A program made the translations under genes and the position numbers. Under the pieces are notes generated by a model. It searched no databases. It saw nothing but the letters and a program-made list of their open reading frames with translations, and was not told the DNA's origin. A DNA stretch of 64,000 nt. Source: Campylobacteraceae bacterium (GTDB lineage: Bacteria; Campylobacterota; Campylobacteria; Campylobacterales; Sulfurovaceae). Location: the NCBI GenBank assembly GCA_027080995.1, contig JALWNT010000118.1, positions 17,094 to 81,093 of the forward strand, read 5' to 3'. Below, in pieces: positions 60,668 through 64,000 of the stretch (its first letter is position 1; the number at the start of each line of letters is the position of its first letter).

Positions 60668-61221
60668 ACTTTCAGGATATCGGCCTCTTTGGCCTTGAGA
60701 GATTCGTCGACCTTTGCGATGTATTCGTCGGTGAATTTCTGGATTTGATCCAGGCCTCTTTTCATTTCATCTTCGCTGATCTCTTTGTCGTGTTCGAGGC
60801 GCTTGATCTTGTTGTTGCTCTCTTTACGGACATTGCGGATGGCCACTTTGGCTTTTTCGGCCATCTGCTTCGCCTGCTTGACGATCTCTTGGCGCTGTTC
60901 GACGGTCATCGGAGGGAAGAAGAGTTTGATAAAGTCTCCGTCGTTGTTGGGATTGACACCGATGTTGGCTTCCTGGATCGCTTTTTCGATGGCGGGGAGC
61001 ATCGATTTTTCCCAGGGATTGATGGCGATGGTGGTGGCGTCCTGGACGACGACACTGCCGACCTGGTTGAGGGGAGTGGGGGTGCCGTAATAATCGACTT
61101 TGATGTTGTCGACGATCTGTGTCGTCACCTTTCCGGTCCGCAGCGTGGCGAAATCACGTTTCATCGCCTCGATGCTTTTCTCCATATGGTCTTTTGTCTC
61201 TTCATAGATCTCTTCGAGCAT
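60664..61221 (-). CDS. frr: Ribosome recycling factor
   Basis: 185 residues. Typical RRF sequence: [35 protein letters not shown] at the start and a three-helix bundle, ending with [21 protein letters not shown]. It splits post-termination ribosomes with EF-G. The 3' end overlaps pyrE by ATGA. The gap to secG is 120 bases. Confidence 0.95.
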   Translation of the reverse strand: MLEEIYEETKDHMEKSIEAMKRDFATLRTGKVTTQIVDNIKVDYYGTPTPLNQVGSVVVQDATTIAINPWEKSMLPAIEKAIQEANIGVNPNNDGDFIKLFFPPMTVEQRQEIVKQAKQMAEKAKVAIRNVRKESNNKIKRLEHDKEISEDEMKRGLDQIQKFTDEYIAKVDESLKAKEADILKV

Positions 61222-61341
61222 ATACTATCCTTTATAGAGGTTTTATGGGATAAATGGATGCGCTATTCTAACTTCTTTTAGCTTATGGGGGTCGATGAAA
61301 GGGGTGAAGGGAAAGGGGGAGGAGAAAACGGAGAAATCCGA

Positions 61342-61707
61342 TCAGTTTTTGTCGGTTTTGTTCGTCGGAGCTGCTGGAGCTGTCGAAGTGCCCGCCGCCT
61401 TCTCCTGAGGAGCGGGAATTACGGGAGTGGGGATCGGCGATTTTGTCTTAGTCTTGATCGTATCGACGACGGAACGACTGCTCTGTTTGTTGTAGAGATA
61501 ACCCAGCGCCAAGGTGTTGATGACAAAGAGCAGTGCCAGCGTGAAGGTGGCTTTGGCGAGGAAGCCTGTAGGCCCCTTTGCGCCAAAGAGCGATTCGTTG
61601 CTGCCGCTGTAAGCACCTAGACCTATGCTGTCGCTTTTTTGCAAAAGAATGGCAATGGTAATGAGAATTGCTAGGATAATTTGAATGATCATAAGGGTCG
61701 AAGTCAT
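61342..61707 (-). CDS. secG: Preprotein translocase subunit SecG
   Basis: 121 residues. Two membrane helices: IIQIILAILITIAILLQ (about 7-23) and ATFTLALLFVINTLALGYL (about 53-71), separated by SIGLGAYSGSNESLFGAKG, the conserved SecG loop. A Pro/Thr/Ala-rich tail follows, longer than in E. coli. It assists SecYE. First gene of secG-frr-pyrE, an order seen in many Campylobacterota. Confidence 0.9.
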   Translation of the reverse strand: MTSTLMIIQIILAILITIAILLQKSDSIGLGAYSGSNESLFGAKGPTGFLAKATFTLALLFVINTLALGYLYNKQSSRSVVDTIKTKTKSPIPTPVIPAPQEKAAGTSTAPAAPTNKTDKN

Positions 61708-61775
61708 ACGGAACGTTCTCCAATCTGCATAAAAATATAGTATCGCCGAGGGCGCTTTCGGAAGTTCCCTTTGGA

Positions 61776-61781
61776 TATAAT
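61776..61781 (+). promoter_or_regulatory. Putative -10 element for the BioC-like gene
   Basis: TATAAT in TTTGGATATAATGG, 42 bases before the ATG at 61823. The same 13-base string precedes typA. Confidence 0.45.
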
Positions 61782-61822
61782 GGACGCGATTATACCCAAA
61801 AAGCGATGAAACAAAGTTGACG

Positions 61823-62566
61823 ATGGCAGTTCGGGAGTTCGACCGCTTTGCGGAAAGTTACGGCAGATACAATCTCATTCAGCGCAAGGTCGCTAGACGG
61901 CTTGTCGACTGGATCGACGAGGCGGAGCTGGGGCACGTCATCGATCTGGGAGCCGGATCGGGAGAAGTGCTGGCCAATCTAAGAAGACGGGGACTCACCT
62001 TCAAAAGTTTTATCGCCGCCGATCTCTCCGAGAATATGCTGCGTCTTCATCCTGCCGGAGAAAAGCTTCGAAAGCTTATCGTCGATTTCAACGATCCTCA
62101 TTCCCTTTGCAAACTTCAAGAAATTGAGTGCGATACCCTGCTCTCCTCTTCGGCACTGCAGTGGTCCCATACTCCCGAGAAGACCTTTGGAACACTTGCG
62201 ACTTTGGGGCGTGTCGCTTATTTTTCCATTTTTACCAGCGGGACGTTCCGCACGCTTTTGCAAACGGCAGGTCTCGAATCGCCCATTCACGATCGTGAGC
62301 GGATCCACACGGCGTTGAAGCGTTTTTACCGAATCGATCGGGAAGAGTGCATAGAGTATCATCTGCAATTCGAATCGGCTCTCGAAATGTTTCGGTACAT
62401 CAAGCGTAGCGGGGTCAGTGGAGGAGATGCACGCTTGGATTATCGGAAGATGAAAACGCTGATGCGAGAGTATCCGCACGACTTTCTTGAGTTTGAAGTG
62501 CTTTTTTATCGTTTGATTCCAAAAACGATGGAAATGGAGGCTTGCATCCAGCCGCTCTCTTTATGA
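61823..62566 (+). CDS. BioC-like SAM-dependent methyltransferase
   Basis: 247 residues from ATG 61823. Class I methyltransferase fold: HVIDLGAGSGEVL (motif I), AADLSENML (motif II), then SSSALQWSHTPEKTF and YFSIFTSGTFRTL, phrases shared with BioC, which methylates malonyl-ACP to begin biotin synthesis. Other bio genes are not in the window, so the substrate is not sure. The N-terminus AVREFDRFAESYGRYNLIQ also fits BioC. Confidence 0.7.
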   Translation: MAVREFDRFAESYGRYNLIQRKVARRLVDWIDEAELGHVIDLGAGSGEVLANLRRRGLTFKSFIAADLSENMLRLHPAGEKLRKLIVDFNDPHSLCKLQEIECDTLLSSSALQWSHTPEKTFGTLATLGRVAYFSIFTSGTFRTLLQTAGLESPIHDRERIHTALKRFYRIDREECIEYHLQFESALEMFRYIKRSGVSGGDARLDYRKMKTLMREYPHDFLEFEVLFYRLIPKTMEMEACIQPLSL

Positions 62567-62594
62567 TTCCGACACCACGGAACAGAGCTTTGGA

Positions 62595-63002
62595 TCAAAA
62601 ACGTTTTTCCTGGAGAATCTTTTCGAGGTCGTAGAGCTCGTAGCGGATATTTTTGAAGCGTTCGGCGTGTTCGACATCTTCGAGTTTGAAAAGCTCCTCT
62701 AGCACCCGTGAAGCTTCCTGGGTACGGGAGAAATTCGCGGCGACGACATTGTGCAGGCTTTCGCGCTGCAGTTCGGTTTCGACGCTACGTTTTTGGACAT
62801 CGTTTCGGATATCCCGGAAACGCAGGCGTGAGGGGTCGCTTGCCTTCGAAACTTCGTGGCGTAGAGCCTTGAAACGATAGCCGAGTTCGGCATCATCCCA
62901 GAGGTATCGGTTGAGATCTTCGAGGAGGCGCAACCCCTCTTTCAGACGATTGAGGTTGGCGTCAATAATGCGTTGGACTTTTGCCCGCTCAACATCAGTC
63001 AT
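62595..63002 (-). CDS. ThiD2-like protein (N-terminal domain type of thiamine-phosphate pyrophosphorylase fusions)
   Basis: 135 residues, helical, starting RAKVQRIIDANLNRLKEGLRLLEDLNRYL and containing FRDIRNDVQKRSVETELQR and NFSRTQEASRVLEE. This matches the ThiD2 (PF17792) domain, usually fused to ThiE. Here it is a separate gene. It overlaps the BI-1 gene by 8 bases. Role in thiamine metabolism is inferred from the domain's usual company. Confidence 0.7.
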   Translation of the reverse strand: MTDVERAKVQRIIDANLNRLKEGLRLLEDLNRYLWDDAELGYRFKALRHEVSKASDPSRLRFRDIRNDVQKRSVETELQRESLHNVVAANFSRTQEASRVLEELFKLEDVEHAERFKNIRYELYDLEKILQEKRF

Positions 63003-63690
63003 CGTTGCCGAAGATTCCCAGAAGTTGCAAAATGGCCGTGAACATATTCAAAAAATCGATGTAGAGCGATACTGCGGCATCGACGGGTGAGTCGTAAGCA
63101 CCGTTGGCGATGTTCTGGGTGTCGTAAATCGTGAAGAGTCCAAAGAGCAGAAGGACTCCCGCTGTAATGATGATGTCCATCATCGGGCTTTTGAAGAAAA
63201 AGAGGTTGATCAGTGAAGCGACGATGACGACGATCAAGACGATAAAAAGCGGTTTCCCCCAGCTCGAGAAGTCGCTTTTGCTGTTGATCGCGAAGAGGCT
63301 CAGGGCACCGAAGAGGACTGCCGTCATCAAAAAGGCGTTACCGATCACCGCACCTTTGCCCATCCCGATCAATGAGGCGAAGAGGGGCACGAGAGAAACC
63401 CCTGTCAGGAAGGTAAAGAGGAAGAGCATCAAGAGATTGAGCCCTGGTTTGCCACGAGAGAGCCCCAGTCCGAAGAATAGGATGAGAAGCTCCGCTCCAA
63501 AAATGAACCATCGGAATTGATAGACGGCTGCCGCTATCGGCATCGTGACGTAGGCACCTACCGCCGCAGCGAGCATACTGGCCGCCAGCAGTTGGTAAGT
63601 TTTCTTTATAAAATCTACACGGGAACTTTCCAGCGCCCGCCCCTGCGTCTGTAGACGCTCCTGCGCGTAGTCTCTGTCATAAAGTGCCAT
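62995..63690 (-). CDS. Bax inhibitor-1/YccA family membrane protein
   Basis: 231 residues with seven predicted membrane helices. Family signature: LFTIYDTQNIANGAYDSPVDAAVSLYIDFLNMF near the C-terminus, with the Asp pair of the pH-sensing centre. BI-1-like proteins are calcium-leak channels or protease regulators; the bacterial role is unclear. It overlaps the ThiD2-like gene by 8 bases. Confidence 0.88.
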   Translation of the reverse strand: MALYDRDYAQERLQTQGRALESSRVDFIKKTYQLLAASMLAAAVGAYVTMPIAAAVYQFRWFIFGAELLILFFGLGLSRGKPGLNLLMLFLFTFLTGVSLVPLFASLIGMGKGAVIGNAFLMTAVLFGALSLFAINSKSDFSSWGKPLFIVLIVVIVASLINLFFFKSPMMDIIITAGVLLLFGLFTIYDTQNIANGAYDSPVDAAVSLYIDFLNMFTAILQLLGIFGNDD

Positions 63691-63965
63691 ATTGATCTCC
63701 TTTGTACTTATGAAATTTTGCTTTGCTTTTGAAGCATAAATATAGCAGGATATCGGCGTGTCAAGATTAACATTCGATAAATTCTGAGAAAAATAGTCCT
63801 ATTATTTTAAGTATATAAATAAAGATAAAAACTGAAATAACACTACGTTATCTTCCGACGCAGGATTGGAAAGGGGGAAGCATTCCGCGTTCCCCTTATA
63901 TAATGTAAGTTCGAACGTAAAACAAAAATTTTTTGAATTTTTTTGAATTTTTTTTCGAAAAACCC
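63691..63965. other. AT-rich intergenic region upstream of a strong promoter
   Basis: No gene is visible. It holds a 6-bp stem (GGGGAA 63874-63879, TTCCCC 63890-63895) followed by TATAAT (63899-63904), then three phased T-runs (about 63928-63955, attttttga units) typical of an UP element just before the promoter at the end of the window. Confidence 0.5.
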
Positions 63966-63994
63966 TTGACAGGGGGGAGGGTTTTGTCTATAAT
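63966..63994 (+). promoter_or_regulatory. Consensus promoter reading out of the window
   Basis: TTGACA (63966-63971), exactly 17 bases, TATAAT (63989-63994), followed by the GC-rich discriminator acgcgt. Both hexamers are perfect, which is rare in this window. A rRNA or tRNA operon is the likely target, because of the GC discriminator and upstream A/T tracts. Confidence 0.8.
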
Positions 63995-64000
63995 ACGCGT

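Overview
The window reads as chromosomal DNA of a Campylobacterota (Epsilonproteobacteria) bacterium, most like the moderately GC-rich sulfur-oxidising vent group (Sulfurovum/Nitratifractor relatives). This is inferred from dnaA and dnaN on the minus strand beside a divergent ruvC with DnaA-box-like sequences on both sides of dnaA, an RNase J with a long N/Q/R-rich extension, a secG-frr-pyrE operon, a threonyl-tRNA synthetase without a TGS domain, and NifS/NifU proteins of the Campylobacterota type. The genus is not proven. No rRNA, tRNA, CRISPR array or transposase gene was found, but the window ends in a strong promoter that probably drives a stable-RNA or other highly expressed operon.

Layout. 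1-3.2 kb: defence patch (AbiE toxin-antitoxin, a DUF262/HNH GmrSD-like nuclease, a decayed gene remnant). 3.2-10.8 kb: an L,D-transpeptidase, a lipoprotein, a lone gspF, nrdA, purB and a pseudouridine synthase. 10.8-11.6 kb: a nest of three dispersed non-coding repeats. 11.6-20.9 kb: housekeeping genes (rlmN, a nucleoside phosphorylase, hisF, rsmA, RNase J, kdsD, a pseudouridine synthase, yjbQ, rarA). 21.3-32.8 kb: two divergent operons for a nearly complete type II secretion system (G, H-like, I-like leftward; K, L, M, N, C, D, E, J rightward), with a HerA-like ATPase as last gene of the rightward operon. 32.8-40.5 kb: small stress and unknown genes, more repeats, an AhpC-type peroxiredoxin with a Fur/PerR-like operator, and a NifS-NifU pair lacking key catalytic and scaffold residues. 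40.6-47 kb: replication region (recJ, pyrG, dnaN, dnaA, bipartite oriC, ruvC). 47-64 kb: YcbB-type L,D-transpeptidase, thyX, a dGTPase, typA, an isolated nosD-like gene, a flavoprotein, purM, thrS-infC, secG-frr-pyrE, a BioC-like methyltransferase, a ThiD2-like protein and a BI-1 family membrane protein.

The window is origin-proximal. Two perfect 16-bp parS palindromes lie inside coding sequences at 10.5 and 13.0 kb. Genes for nucleotide supply (nrdA, thyX, dgt-like, pyrG, pyrE, purB, purM) are scattered through it.

The least explained content is non-coding: (i) a family of three elements whose paired arms covary, which looks like a structured RNA or hairpin DNA; (ii) a 268-bp TA-flanked palindromic element present as two nearly identical inverted copies that bracket the origin; (iii) a 174-bp palindromic element; (iv) heptanucleotide repeat arrays of several unrelated unit sequences in at least seven intergenic gaps.
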